A DNA stretch of 64,000 bases from Phormidium tanganyikae FI6-MK23 (GCA_019359175.1 JAHHHU010000016.1:46781-110780); one strand, 5' to 3'. Positions 9,109-18,175 are shown, numbered from the stretch's first letter. Notes: a model not told the origin generated them from the letters alone. A program made the numbers and translations.

Positions 9109-10245
9109 TTACGCCTCCCACGATTCGGGTAAAGCTAAACTATCCGCAGCATTCCAATGCACATAGACTGGAGTGTTTGCAGAAGGAATTTCGGATGCTG
9201 TAGATTGACGGACTGTAATGCGATCGCCCGATTTCAACTGCACTAAACAATGCACGTGCGTTCCCAAAAACATCACATCTTGCAATCGACCTTCAAAGCA
9301 GTTCATTGAATCAGCGGGTAGAGCTGAAGAAATCTGAATCTTTTCAGGGCGCACACTCACCATTACCCAACCTGATGTGAGTGGATTCGCTGTATTGCTC
9401 TGCTGTACCGTTACTTTGATTCCGGTTTCAGTTCTGATCCAAAGCGTTTGGGGATGTGCGCCTTCAATCTTGCCGCGCAGTAGATTCGTTTCTCCGATGA
9501 AGTCTGCAACAAAAGGCGTTTGAGGTCGATCATAGATTTGCTCTGGTGTTCCAGTCTGTTCGACTTTGCCCAAATTCATCACGGCAATGCGATCGGACAA
9601 TGACAGCGCTTCTTCTTGATCGTGTGTCACCAACACAAAGGTAATTCCCAACTCTCGGTGTAAGGTCGAGAGTTCTACCTGCATTTCCTTTCGCAATTTC
9701 AGATCCAATGCTCCCAACGGTTCATCGAGCAGCAATACCGCCGGGCGGTTGACCAATGCGCGTGCAACTGCGACCCGTTGCTGCTGACCGCCCGAAAGCT
9801 GAGTCGGAAATCGATTTGCAAGATGCTCCAGCTTGACTAACTTCAAGGCATCTCGCACCCGATCTTGTGTCTCCGATCGAGAACATTTCTGAATCTTTAA
9901 CCCGAATGCAATGTTTTCCCACACGGTCATATGTCCGAACAGCGCATAGCTTTGAAACACTGTATTCGCGGGACGTTTATAAGGTGGAACATTCAGCATT
10001 GAGCGATCGCGAATTAAGATATCGCCTGCTGAGGGCTGCTCAAATCCAGCAATCATTCGCAGCGTCGTTGTTTTACCACAGCCGGAAGGGCCCAAAATAC
10101 TAAAGAACTCACCGCGTCGAATTCCCAAATCAATTCCGCGTACTGCGGGTTCACCGTTGTACACTTTGAAGACTTTTCGCAGTTCGACATCAAGCTTGAC
10201 ATCGACGCTCCGAACGGGGGGAGTTTGGGTTGCCATTTGAGCCAT
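9109..10245 (-). CDS. potA: Polyamine ABC transporter ATP-binding protein (PotA-like)
   Basis: About 378 residues from the chosen start. Walker A is GPSGCGKTT, the Q-loop region is VFQSYALFGHMTVWENIAFG, the ABC signature LSGGQQQRVAVARAL and Walker B VLLLDEPLGALD, followed by the H-loop VTHDQEEAL. The C-terminal 110 residues form a TOBE domain (FIGETNLLRGKI ... VRPEKIQISS), as in PotA and CysA-like subunits. An in-frame GTG at 10443 would add 66 residues that resemble nothing and overlap the upstream gene; the ATG at 10245 has AGGGAA upstream. It energises uptake with PotD and with unlinked permeases. Confidence 0.85.
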   Translation of the reverse strand: MAQMATQTPPVRSVDVKLDVELRKVFKVYNGEPAVRGIDLGIRRGEFFSILGPSGCGKTTTLRMIAGFEQPSAGDILIRDRSMLNVPPYKRPANTVFQSYALFGHMTVWENIAFGLKIQKCSRSETQDRVRDALKLVKLEHLANRFPTQLSGGQQQRVAVARALVNRPAVLLLDEPLGALDLKLRKEMQVELSTLHRELGITFVLVTHDQEEALSLSDRIAVMNLGKVEQTGTPEQIYDRPQTPFVADFIGETNLLRGKIEGAHPQTLWIRTETGIKVTVQQSNTANPLTSGWVMVSVRPEKIQISSALPADSMNCFEGRLQDVMFLGTHVHCLVQLKSGDRITVRQSTASEIPSANTPVYVHWNAADSLALPESWEA

Positions 10246-10432
10246 ATTAGGTACACTTCCCTGCGATCGTGGGTCACTCACGGCGCGATTGTCCGTCATT
10301 TTCGCAACAATACCCATCGTATCCGGGAAACTCGAATTCGGAACATTCCGTAAATTCACGCGCTCAACTGTAAAGCCTTTAATTTTCCGGTGGGTTTGTA
10401 TTGATAGATTTCCCGCCGATTTGGTAAAACAC

Positions 10433-11035
10433 TCAGCCGTCACTGGCCATCCAAACTAAAAGGCTCAAAACTGGCTCGATCGGAGGGAGCGCATAATCGC
10501 TTAAGTCGATCGTCACCGTCTGCCCCTCAAGTTTGAGAAAGCGCCACTGTGAGCCACTGCTTACCGTTCCGTAAATCGTTGGAATCAGCACTTTTTTCTG
10601 TTGATTGAATCGTTGAGCCGCAACCATTTCGGCCAAACACTGTCCAAGTCCGGGTTTGAGATCTTCTTTTTTGGCTTCAACAATGACGATCACGGGCGCT
10701 TTAATAAATAACTGCTCTGGCGATCGACTAATCAGAAAATCCACGTATCCCGCCAATTCTGCCTCTGGCGCAACATTGAATTCCTCGCCCGAAAAAACGC
10801 TGATTCTGCCTTGAAGCTGACGTTTGACTTCTAATAAAACAGGATTGAGAATGCCTTCGGATCGAGCTTTTTCGCTACTGACTGCGATCGCCCAAGGCAA
10901 GGTTTCTTTTAGCGTCTCTTGCAGCAAAGCGCTCGGTGTAACAGGTGGGACTTCTGGAAAAAATCGCCCCCCTTCTACGATCGATAACTGAAAATCTTCT
11001 ACGGCTCTACTCAGCGTAAATTTACTGTATGGCAT
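10433..11035 (-). CDS. PD-(D/E)XK nuclease-like protein
   Basis: A 200-residue protein of unknown role. The central segment AGYVDFLISR, a short spacer and VIVIVEAKKEDLKPGLGQCLAEM gives the order D, E-X-K, Q expected of a PD-(D/E)XK nuclease core, like the N-terminal domain of type I restriction R subunits. It has no other domain. The ATG immediately follows the stop of the DUF3318 gene, so the two are co-transcribed. A second protein with the same core order lies at 14589-15287. Nuclease activity is inferred from the motif only; many cyanobacterial proteins of this type are uncharacterised. Confidence 0.6.
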   Translation of the reverse strand: MPYSKFTLSRAVEDFQLSIVEGGRFFPEVPPVTPSALLQETLKETLPWAIAVSSEKARSEGILNPVLLEVKRQLQGRISVFSGEEFNVAPEAELAGYVDFLISRSPEQLFIKAPVIVIVEAKKEDLKPGLGQCLAEMVAAQRFNQQKKVLIPTIYGTVSSGSQWRFLKLEGQTVTIDLSDYALPPIEPVLSLLVWMASDG

Positions 11036-11641
11036 CTATTCGCGCCTCAATTCGTCGGGAATTCCAACCGGAGACAGTCCGCCGATCGCTTTTAGCGCCT
11101 GACAGCGCAATAGTTCGACAAAGCTCAACATTCGCCCTTCATTTTGCGCTACGGACTCGATCGCGCTACTTAATGCTCTCGCTGCATCAGTTTCCGTATA
11201 TCCGCGTCGTTGAGCAATCTTCAGCGCTTTCTCATCGGCTTCAAGCTCCACACGAGAGCTTTTATTGCTGCGCCAAATTTGGAAGAGTGCGATCGCGCTT
11301 AATCCACTCGCAGCGGCAATTCCAACAAAATCTTGCTGTGCTAGTTCCACTCCAAGCCCGATCGCGCCTAATACGGTTAATCCCAACATCGGGGAAGGTT
11401 GAAACCACTTGATATTAATGCTCCAGCTTACGGTTCGTAAGATTAATAAATCTCGTTGCGGTCGAGACAATCGACTCCAGAGATCGAAATTAATATAGAT
11501 CGGTCGATCGCTCATCCACGGTAGCGGTGCGGGAGCGTCGATCACTAATCGTTGATCGGGTTTACTGACTAACTTCACAAACATGCGACCTGATGCAGGC
11601 ATTACATCTAGCAGTCGCCGAATTTCGGGTTCGGGATTCAT
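11036..11641 (-). CDS. DUF3318 membrane protein
   Basis: A 201-residue cyanobacterial protein matching the DUF3318 pattern. The N-terminal soluble part (EIRRLLDVMPASGRMFVKL, then YINFDLWSRLSRPQRDLLIL) is followed by two hydrophobic segments (MLGLTVLGAIGLGVELAQQ and FVGIAAASGLSAIALFQIW). The C-terminal helical part contains ELEADEKALKIAQRRGYTE, which is distantly reminiscent of membrane-protease-like families but lacks an HEXXH. The function is unknown. It starts directly beside the psaJ downstream hairpin and ends where the nuclease-like gene begins. Confidence 0.8.
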   Translation of the reverse strand: MNPEPEIRRLLDVMPASGRMFVKLVSKPDQRLVIDAPAPLPWMSDRPIYINFDLWSRLSRPQRDLLILRTVSWSINIKWFQPSPMLGLTVLGAIGLGVELAQQDFVGIAAASGLSAIALFQIWRSNKSSRVELEADEKALKIAQRRGYTETDAARALSSAIESVAQNEGRMLSFVELLRCQALKAIGGLSPVGIPDELRRE

Positions 11642-11649
11642 ATGAGAAT

Positions 11650-11710
11650 GGGCAGTAGGACACCCTTCTAGAGTACAAGCTGAGCGCTCTAGTAAGATGT
11701 CCTACTGCCC
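11650..11710 (-). terminator. Perfect 13-bp inverted repeat downstream of psaJ
   Basis: GGGCAGTAGGACA at 11650-11662 is mirrored exactly at 11698-11710, and inside it a second pair CTAGAG/CTCTAG can form. There is no T-run. It lies between the psaJ stop and the DUF3318 start on the same strand, so it may terminate or process the abundant psaFJ transcript, or act as a leader structure for the next gene. Confidence 0.55.
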
Positions 11711-11718
11711 ACAAGAAT

Positions 11719-11850
11719 TTACTGCGCCAAGAACAGTAAATCTGGCGCAACCCAGTTGATTAGCATAAACGCTGAAAATGCAACGCTGACGCTAACAACG
11801 GCTAACACCGCGTTCAAGGAAAGGTATCTCAAGAAGTAGTTGAGTTGCAT
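11719..11850 (-). CDS. psaJ: Photosystem I subunit IX (PsaJ)
   Basis: A 43-residue protein with the PsaJ layout: N-terminal NYFLRYLSLNAVLAVV, one transmembrane helix, and the conserved C-terminal WVAPDLLF. PsaJ is a single-span subunit at the edge of photosystem I that contacts PsaF and binds a few chlorophylls. It lies 127 bases downstream of psaF on the same strand, the usual cyanobacterial psaFJ order, which supports the call despite the short length. Confidence 0.88.
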   Translation of the reverse strand: MQLNYFLRYLSLNAVLAVVSVSVAFSAFMLINWVAPDLLFLAQ

Positions 11851-11977
11851 GAATCATCTCCAGATTTGAGCATCGATGACTTTTTCGATCGAACTCGCAG
11901 TTTACAGAGCGAACTTTGTGAGATCGCAGGTTTAGATCACCGCAAAGCGTCAGGCAAAGAAACCGCGAGTTTGAAGT

Positions 11978-12517
11978 TTAACGGGACTGCGAGGGCACTT
12001 TGCTCTTGTCAGTCCGATTCAGCATGAGTGAGTCGGCACCCACTGGAATGCGATCGTCGCGTTCGATCAGCTTACCCGCAAGGAGTTCCTGAAGCGAAAG
12101 CAAGGGCCACAGCAATGCAGGCAGGATACAACCGATCGCCATCGGCACATCGATGATGATTTCCTTTTGTTCAGGATTTCCTGATTTCTTAGCAGCATTG
12201 AGGTAAGACCGACCAGAGTAGCCGATCCAGCCTGCAATGTACAAAAACAGTAGACCCGGAATCGTGAATTCTCCGGCGTGCTTGAGGTTGCCATCGGTGA
12301 TCAAGTGCGGTAGTCCATCGTCTTTACCGCAGAGTAAACCTGCCTGCGAGTAAAGCTCCAAGCGACGACGAGCGGTTGCATTTGCCGAATCTTGGATTCG
12401 TTGTGCAAACACTTCGTTTTCGCTGCAAGGAGTCAGATTATAGGCGTGGGCTGGCTGCGGTGCGAAAAAGCCAAACCCTAGAAAAATGGCAATAACCAGA
12501 GCAAACAATCGTTGCAT
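11978..12517 (-). CDS. psaF: Photosystem I subunit III (PsaF)
   Basis: About 179 residues. The start at 12517 gives a signal peptide (MQRLFALVIAIFLGFGFFAP) cleaved after PAHA, leaving mature YNLTPCSENEVFAQR as in PsaF; AAAGGG is placed correctly upstream. The in-frame ATG at 12583 adds a poor leader. The lumenal domain includes the cysteines of TPCSE and GLLCGKDDGLPHL, followed by HAGEFTIPGLLFLYIAGWIG and a second hydrophobic stretch (AIGCILPALLWPLLSLQELL). PsaF forms the lumenal side of photosystem I near the plastocyanin/cytochrome c6 site. It is transcribed with psaJ and divergently from tsaD. Confidence 0.95.
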   Translation of the reverse strand: MQRLFALVIAIFLGFGFFAPQPAHAYNLTPCSENEVFAQRIQDSANATARRRLELYSQAGLLCGKDDGLPHLITDGNLKHAGEFTIPGLLFLYIAGWIGYSGRSYLNAAKKSGNPEQKEIIIDVPMAIGCILPALLWPLLSLQELLAGKLIERDDRIPVGADSLMLNRTDKSKVPSQSR

Positions 12518-12685
12518 GGAATTGTTTCCCTTTAATTTACGGATTACAAGGAAGATTGTGTAAAAAACGTTGATTTTTTGCACAAACGGGTGGGAATCGA
12601 GTGGGGCGCTAAACTAGAGAACCAGCCTAGCTCACTCTGATTCGAGCGACTGTAATAGTCACCTACTCCCAAAACCTACCAGCAA

Positions 12686-13729
12686 ATGGCAACGGTCTTA
12701 GCTATTGAAACAAGTTGTGACGAAACTGCGGTGGCGATCGTAAAAAATCGTCACATTCTAAGCAGTGTTGTATCGTCCCAAATCGCGATCCATCAGAAAT
12801 ATGGCGGGGTCGTGCCCGAAGTGGCGTCGCGTCAGCACGTCGAGATTGTGAATCACGCGATCGCCCAATGCTTTACAGAATCCGGTTTGAGTTGGTCGGA
12901 GATTGACGGGATTGCGGGGACTTGCACGCCGGGATTAGTCGGGGCGCTCTTGGTGGGATTGACTGCGGCGAAGACTTTAGCGATCGTGCATGAGAAGCCG
13001 TTTATCGGGGTTCATCATTTGGAGGGGCACATTTACGCTTCGTACTTGAGCGATCCGGATTTAGAGCCGCCGTTTCTCTGTTTGCTGGTGTCTGGGGGTC
13101 ATACGAGTTTGATTTATGTCAAGGCGTGCGGGCAGTATGAAGTGCTAGGTCAAACGCGCGATGATGCTGCTGGAGAAGCGTTTGATAAAGTGGCTCGGTT
13201 GTTAAAGCTGGGCTATCCGGGCGGGCCGATGATCGATCAACTAGCGGCTCAAGGCAATCCAAAGGCGTTTCCGCTGCCTGAAGGTCAGATTTCGCTGCCT
13301 GAAGGCGGATTCCATCCCTACGATTCGAGTTTTAGCGGGCTGAAAACGGCAGTGTTGCGCCTAACTCAGAAACTAGAAGCAACTGGGGAGCCTTTACCGA
13401 TCGCAGATCTTGCCGCAAGTTTTCAAGCGACCGTTGTTCGAGCATTGACGAAACGGGCGATCGCTTGTGCACGAAATTATGGATTAGATACGATCGCGGT
13501 TGGGGGCGGTGTCGCGGCAAATCGGGGATTGCGGGAACAGCTAAAAATTGCCGCAGAACCATATCAGATTAAAGTCCTGTTTCCACCGATGAAGTTCTGT
13601 ACAGATAATGCGGCGATGATTGGCTGTGCGGCTTCGGAGCATTTGGATCGGGGTCATGCTTCGGAGTTGTCGATCGTGGCTCAGTCTCGGTTGCCTTTGT
13701 CTGAGGTAATGAGTCTATATCGGGTCTAA
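12686..13729 (+). CDS. tsaD: tRNA N6-threonylcarbamoyladenosine transferase TsaD
   Basis: A 347-residue TsaD that, with TsaB and TsaE, transfers the threonylcarbamoyl group to A37 of ANN-decoding tRNAs. The ASKHA-fold start is [16 protein letters not shown]. The two metal-binding histidines are in [12 protein letters not shown], and further signatures are [34 protein letters not shown] and [15 protein letters not shown]. Length and start are standard. It is divergent from psaF. Its last four bases overlap the end of the convergent downstream gene. Confidence 0.97.
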   Translation: MATVLAIETSCDETAVAIVKNRHILSSVVSSQIAIHQKYGGVVPEVASRQHVEIVNHAIAQCFTESGLSWSEIDGIAGTCTPGLVGALLVGLTAAKTLAIVHEKPFIGVHHLEGHIYASYLSDPDLEPPFLCLLVSGGHTSLIYVKACGQYEVLGQTRDDAAGEAFDKVARLLKLGYPGGPMIDQLAAQGNPKAFPLPEGQISLPEGGFHPYDSSFSGLKTAVLRLTQKLEATGEPLPIADLAASFQATVVRALTKRAIACARNYGLDTIAVGGGVAANRGLREQLKIAAEPYQIKVLFPPMKFCTDNAAMIGCAASEHLDRGHASELSIVAQSRLPLSEVMSLYRV

Positions 13730-14289
13730 TTGTCCAGGATCAGTTCCCATTCTCCCGCTTGAGCATTCCAATCAGGTCGATCCGTTTCTCCCACTACAAA
13801 CGGGCCCCAATAGCGCTGTGAGCCATCCTGAGCGAAGGCAACCACGACATCGCCCCGTTTGAGTTGAATTGATCGACTCGGCAACGCGACCAGTAAGCCA
13901 GAATCGCTGCCTTCTTGAGGCGCAAAATCCCAGTGAGCCGGAAGCGCAAAACCTTTCTGGGGTTCACCAGATTTCGCGCTTGTGTCTTTCGGTTGACGAG
14001 CAAGAAGTGCTACGCGGACAGAATGATCCGATCGATTGCGAATTCGCAAATTTCCCTGCTTTAGCGCGATCGCAGTCGCATCGGGTTTTTCAACTTTCGG
14101 CGGGGCGACGGATTCAGCGGGTGGAGAATTTGCGGTTTTGACGATCGGCACTGAACTAGGAGTCCCAGACGAGATCGAAATTTCGATCGGAAAAAGTTTG
14201 AGTAAGACTGTTCCTGCAATCGCAGTAAGAACTGCCGAAACCAGCGCGATTTTGATTGCTGGATGCCGCCCGATTTTGATTTCTTTCAT
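13726..14289 (-). CDS. Membrane-anchored protein of unknown function
   Basis: About 187 residues that I do not recognise. From the ATG at 14289 there is a short basic N-terminus ([13 protein letters not shown]), one transmembrane helix ([17 protein letters not shown]), a Ser/Pro-rich linker (SSGTPSSVP ... [11 protein letters not shown]) and then a beta-rich extracytoplasmic domain ([17 protein letters not shown] ... [19 protein letters not shown] ... [10 protein letters not shown]). It looks like an anchored periplasmic domain. It converges on and overlaps tsaD by four bases. Confidence 0.6.
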   Translation of the reverse strand: MKEIKIGRHPAIKIALVSAVLTAIAGTVLLKLFPIEISISSGTPSSVPIVKTANSPPAESVAPPKVEKPDATAIALKQGNLRIRNRSDHSVRVALLARQPKDTSAKSGEPQKGFALPAHWDFAPQEGSDSGLLVALPSRSIQLKRGDVVVAFAQDGSQRYWGPFVVGETDRPDWNAQAGEWELILDN

Positions 14290-14471
14290 CTGCCCGCCTA
14301 GCATACGTCAATCTTTCTACTTCAGTGATAACAAGGGAATTCAGGATCTGGGCAGAGATTTTTGCGGGGATCAAACTTCTTTTCTGAAAAAATCTTCGTG
14401 ATTTATTTGACAAATTCCACTAAACCCTGCAAGATATAGATCGCGCTGGAAAACAGGGCGAAAACAAATCT

Positions 14472-14545
14472 GGGACTGTAGTTCAATTGGTTAGAGCACC
14501 GCCCTGTCACGGCGGAAGTTGCGGGTTCGAGCCCCGTCAGTCCCG
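14472..14545 (+). tRNA. tRNA-Asp (anticodon GTC)
   Basis: A 74-base cloverleaf: acceptor GGGACTG pairs with CAGTCCC, anticodon stem CCGCC/GGCGG, loop CTGTCAC with GTC at 14506-14508, T-arm GCGGGTTCGAGCCCCGT. It decodes aspartate codons. CCA is not encoded. Confidence 0.95.
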
Positions 14546-14588
14546 TAGATTACAGATAGTTTCACAAACTGCGATTTAGAGATTGGCA

Positions 14589-15287
14589 ATGCTGAGTTTT
14601 ACGATCGGTAAGCTGACTTATGAGGATCTTGCCTCAGTCGTAGACTTGACCGAGGAAGCATCTTCAATTTGGCAAACGCTGTTAGACCAAGCCCCGTCTT
14701 TGACTGAATTAGAACTTAATCAGCTTCACTTCACTACCGAGAAGCTAAGAAATATTCCAACTCAGACGATTAATGAAGCAACGATTTGGGCAAGAGCAAT
14801 CTACCCGATGATGGTTCTTGCTGAAACAGATTCGATTCGCGCTGCTTCTGAGGTTCCTTTAACCGCTAAGTTTCCTGAGTTTGAAATTGCTGGAATCGCT
14901 GATGGTGTTTTAGGAACATTGACGGGTTCTCGAATCACAGCGCCTTTCTTTGTAGTGTTTGAAGCGAAAAGAGCGATCGAAGGAACTGACCCCATTCCAC
15001 AGCTTTACGGTGAGTTGATTTGTGCAGCTTATTTGAATCATCGACATTTCCCACAAGAGCCGCAGACAATCTTCGGGGCTTACACCGTTGCGGACACTTG
15101 GACATTTAGCAGAGGTCAGATTCGTCGATCGGGAGATCGAGTTCAAGTTCGGTTTGATGTGTCGCGCGAATTTCGGCAGGTGTTTGAAGCTGAGGAGATC
15201 CTGAAATTGCTGAAAGCGATCCTCAAGGCAAATTCGTTTGATCAAAGGGCAACTTCGCAAGATGATAGAACTAATGCGATCGAGTAG
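14589..15287 (+). CDS. PD-(D/E)XK nuclease-like protein
   Basis: About 232 residues. The core AGIADGVLG, a spacer and FFVVFEAKRAI, then PIPQLYGELICAA matches the D, E-X-K, Q order seen in the protein at 10433-11035, so both probably belong to the same broad nuclease-fold group. The remaining sequence is helical with no other known domain (N-terminal TIGKLTYEDLASVVDLTEE). ATG at 14589 is chosen over an in-frame TTG two codons earlier. It follows tRNA-Asp by 43 bases and ends six bases before the cpcT-like gene. Activity is inferred only. Confidence 0.6.
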   Translation: MLSFTIGKLTYEDLASVVDLTEEASSIWQTLLDQAPSLTELELNQLHFTTEKLRNIPTQTINEATIWARAIYPMMVLAETDSIRAASEVPLTAKFPEFEIAGIADGVLGTLTGSRITAPFFVVFEAKRAIEGTDPIPQLYGELICAAYLNHRHFPQEPQTIFGAYTVADTWTFSRGQIRRSGDRVQVRFDVSREFRQVFEAEEILKLLKAILKANSFDQRATSQDDRTNAIE

Positions 15288-15293
15288 TCTAAA

Positions 15294-15863
15294 GTGCTTC
15301 AAACCTTAGTGGAATACATGGCGGGAGAATTTGATAACCAAGAACAGGCGAGAGAAAGCCCGGCGTGGTTTGTTCATCTCCGTCTGTGGCAGCGACCCGT
15401 TAAGCGGTTCTTTGAGGATAGCCTGACAATTTTTGCTGAACAATCGAATGTGTTGAAGTTGGATCAGCCGTATCGACAGCGATTGTTGCGGTTGCAAGAA
15501 ATGAACGGTGGGCTGAATGTTCAGTACTATCAGTTCAAAGATCCGAGCAGCGTCAAAGGAGCCGGACAGCAGCCGGAATTGCTCGATCGGTTAACCGATG
15601 ACGCGATCGAACTGCTTCCAGGCTGTACGCTGCAAATCGCGACAAAACCACTGGCTCAAGGATTCCACTTCGTTGCAACACCGCCACTAGATACACGATG
15701 TGTGTTCTCGCTTCAAGGCAGCATGATTCAGGTTTCGCTCGGCTTTGAAGCAATGCCAGATCTCTTTTTGAGCTATGACAAAGGGATTGATCCTGAAACT
15801 CAACAACCGATTTGGGGCGCATTGTTGGGCGCTTATGAGTTTCAAAAAGTGCGATCGTATTAA
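15294..15863 (+). CDS. CpcT/CpeT-family phycobiliprotein lyase
   Basis: A 189-residue protein with the CpcT/CpeT fold signatures: N-terminal LVEYMAGEFDNQEQARESPAW, WVHLRLW-type strand (FVHLRLWQRPV), and CVFSLQGSMIQVSLGFEA near the C-terminus. The family attaches phycocyanobilin to cysteine 153/155 of phycobiliprotein beta subunits or acts as a chaperone for such lyases. The start is GTG at 15294 and gives the family's usual N-terminus. Its 3' end overlaps the convergent MarR gene by four bases. Whether this member is the true CpcT or a paralogue cannot be told here. Confidence 0.85.
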   Translation: MLQTLVEYMAGEFDNQEQARESPAWFVHLRLWQRPVKRFFEDSLTIFAEQSNVLKLDQPYRQRLLRLQEMNGGLNVQYYQFKDPSSVKGAGQQPELLDRLTDDAIELLPGCTLQIATKPLAQGFHFVATPPLDTRCVFSLQGSMIQVSLGFEAMPDLFLSYDKGIDPETQQPIWGALLGAYEFQKVRSY

Positions 15864-16333
15864 TCAACAAAAATTGATTTCAAGCGCTGTAATGCGGATT
15901 TGATTTCGTCTAATTCAGTTGGAGTTAAGCGATCGAATTTCTGTTTGAGATACTCAACGTGAGTGGGAAAGATTTTGTCAAATAGTTCCTCACCTTCGGG
16001 CGTAAGAACGATCAGAAAACAGCGACGATTCTCCGGCGGAACTTCTCGACGCACTAGATTCTTCTGTTCTAAGCGATCGATGATTCCGGTCAAGGTTCCT
16101 TTCGTGACCAGTGTTTTCTCAGCAAGTTGGTTCATGAACATCCCAGAGGTGTTGCCGAGCGTGCAAATCACATCGAATTGTGGCGCAGTTAAACCTGTTT
16201 CGCGGATGTGCCCCTCGTCATAAGCGCAGAAGGCTTGATAGGTCGTGGCAAGTTCGCGCATTGTGGCTAGAAAGGGTTGTTTTGCAGCAGTTTTTGTATC
16301 AAATGAAGTAGTGTTTTCGAGTTTCACGGGCAA
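15860..16333 (-). CDS. MarR-family transcriptional regulator
   Basis: A 157-residue winged-helix regulator. The recognition region is LAEKTLVTKGTLTGIIDRLEQKNLV followed by the wing VPPENRRCFLIVLTPEGEEL. Flanking helices (AFCAYDEGHIRETGLTAPQFDVI and the C-terminal TPTELDEIKSALQRL) provide dimerisation. MarR proteins usually repress adjacent genes and respond to phenolic ligands or oxidation. It is downstream of the ABC permease on the same strand, 51 bases away. Confidence 0.88.
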   Translation of the reverse strand: MPVKLENTTSFDTKTAAKQPFLATMRELATTYQAFCAYDEGHIRETGLTAPQFDVICTLGNTSGMFMNQLAEKTLVTKGTLTGIIDRLEQKNLVRREVPPENRRCFLIVLTPEGEELFDKIFPTHVEYLKQKFDRLTPTELDEIKSALQRLKSIFVD

Positions 16334-16384
16334 ATCACAACTTAAGTACTACTATTGTATATCAAACTGTTTTGATCAAAACTA

Positions 16385-17212
16385 TCAGCCCTTCACTCCG
16401 CTTCCTGCTTCTGTTGGAACGATGTAGCGCTGCATCACCAGGAAAAATAGCAAAATTGGCACGATCGAGATCACTGATCCGGCTGCAATCAATCGCCAAT
16501 CGAGTGTAAAGGTTCCAGCTAAGTTGGCAACACCGAGCGGCAGAGTGAATAATTCCGGTCGATCGAGAACCAAAAGCGGCCACAGAAAATCGCTCCAAGA
16601 GCCGATAAAGACGAAAATTGCCAGAGTCACTAAAGCAGGGCGAATCGACGGAATCATCACGTACCACCAGATTCCCAGTTCTGAGCAACCATCCATTCTT
16701 GCCGCTTCTTCGAGTTCTTTCGGCACACCTTGAAAGGCTTGTCTGAGGAGAAAAATCCCAAATGCAGATGCGATCGCAGGAAAAATAATCCCAAGATAGC
16801 TATTTCGCAATCCAAACTGCACTGCTAAGACATACAGCGGAATCATCACGATCTGGAATGGAATTAGAATCGTGGATACGATCGCACTAAAAATAATTTC
16901 TCGACCTGCAAAGTTCAATCTCGCTAACGGATAAGCCGCCAGAGAGCAGAATACTAAATTCAACACAACCGTTAATACTGAGACTAACGTACTGTTAAAT
17001 AGATATCGCCCAAACGGATTACTCTGCCAAACGGTGACAAAATTTTCTAGTGTTGGCTGTTGTGGAATGAGTTGAGGCGGAAATTGAAACAGATCCTCGG
17101 TCGGTGACTTAAACGCAGTACTGACAAGCCAGACAAGCGGAATCAGCATCAAAATTGCGATCGCGCTCAACAAGATGTAGGTCAATATCGATCGACGAAT
17201 TCGATCACGCAT
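16385..17212 (-). CDS. Carbohydrate ABC transporter permease (MalG type)
   Basis: About 275 residues with six hydrophobic segments and the EAA loop EEAARMDGCSELGIWWYVMIP that docks with the ATPase. The first helix is SILTYILLSAIAILMLIPLV, and the last segment is ISIVPILLFFLVMQRYIVP. It fits the MalG/UgpE group, one of two permeases for a sugar or glycerol-3-phosphate importer. ATG at 17212 has GGAGAAG upstream and is preferred over one 30 bases earlier. No partner permease, binding protein or ATPase lies within the window. Confidence 0.85.
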   Translation of the reverse strand: MRDRIRRSILTYILLSAIAILMLIPLVWLVSTAFKSPTEDLFQFPPQLIPQQPTLENFVTVWQSNPFGRYLFNSTLVSVLTVVLNLVFCSLAAYPLARLNFAGREIIFSAIVSTILIPFQIVMIPLYVLAVQFGLRNSYLGIIFPAIASAFGIFLLRQAFQGVPKELEEAARMDGCSELGIWWYVMIPSIRPALVTLAIFVFIGSWSDFLWPLLVLDRPELFTLPLGVANLAGTFTLDWRLIAAGSVISIVPILLFFLVMQRYIVPTEAGSGVKG

Positions 17213-17260
17213 GAGCTTCTCCGCCCGTAAACTGATCGTCAATCTTATCTGAATTTGGAA

Positions 17261-18061
17261 TTATTTCGTCGCAACTACTGCTAAATTCCAAGCCATTCGC
17301 TTCATGAGTGGAAGTCTTTTTAGTCCTCGATCGAGCTTTTCTAACTGCAAATACGTTTTTTCTAATCGCGCTTGTTCGAGAATGATTTTTTTCCAATAGC
17401 GTTCTTCGTTCGGATTTACCCGCTCGATTAGATAAAACTGCAAAAAAATCCAAAGCGTCGCAATCCAGAAAGTATCGTAATTCGTTTGAGAATAGAGCGA
17501 TCGAATAAAGCTAACAATTTCAATATCCAAAGGTGTTTCATCTTCCGTCCGCACTTCCGTTGCAATGCGTCGATAGACATTGATCACTGGATTATGCCGC
17601 AGCGGATCCCAAAAACAGGCTTTACCACCAGGTTTGAGAATGCGGTGCATCTCCCGCAGCGTAATTTTCGGATCAGGAATGTGATGCAGTAGATTCGAGG
17701 CGTAAACAATATCGAACGTATTATCAGGAATGTCGATCGACATCGCATTCACCACCCGCCCTTCGATTTGCACACCATTTCGCTCTGCCAACTGAAGCGC
17801 CACATCCACCATTCCAGGCGAATAATCCGCCGCCACGCACCGCGCCCCCAGTTGAGCAAAATACACGCTATTTTCACCCGCACCACAACCGAGATCAAGC
17901 AGCAATTTCCCCTGCACATCGCCAAGTTGTCTGAGAATAAAGCGATTTTCGGGAGCCGTACACGCTTCAAAATAATCGGATACCCGAATACCATCGACAT
18001 CGATCGTGCTTGCCCATTGGTCATGAAACGCCTGCTCTCGGCGCAGCAAATCATCTTTCAT
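17261..18061 (-). CDS. Class I SAM-dependent methyltransferase
   Basis: A 266-residue methyltransferase. Motif I is LLDLGCGAGENSVYFAQLG, motif II has AADYSPGMVDVAL, and later blocks are NTFDIVYASNLLHHI and LREMHRILKPGGKACFWDPL, all typical of UbiE/MenG-like Rossmann methyltransferases. The C-terminal 100 residues are helical and basic. The substrate is unknown. It is the first gene of a minus-strand set with the permease and MarR, and is divergent from sipA. Confidence 0.85.
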   Translation of the reverse strand: MKDDLLRREQAFHDQWASTIDVDGIRVSDYFEACTAPENRFILRQLGDVQGKLLLDLGCGAGENSVYFAQLGARCVAADYSPGMVDVALQLAERNGVQIEGRVVNAMSIDIPDNTFDIVYASNLLHHIPDPKITLREMHRILKPGGKACFWDPLRHNPVINVYRRIATEVRTEDETPLDIEIVSFIRSLYSQTNYDTFWIATLWIFLQFYLIERVNPNEERYWKKIILEQARLEKTYLQLEKLDRGLKRLPLMKRMAWNLAVVATK

Positions 18062-18175
18062 CGGTTGCGAAAATAGCGATCGCTTTCAATCCTAATCCGA
18101 AGTTCTCAGTTGCGGAACAAAAAACTTGGATTGGATAAAGCGGTAGAGTAAAAGCTAAAGTCGCAGTTAAACGCT

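Noticed and set aside
12518..12685. HLR1 (RpaB-binding) site upstream of psaF
   Set aside because: Only one half-site-like TTTACACA is visible; the second half at the required spacing is lacking.
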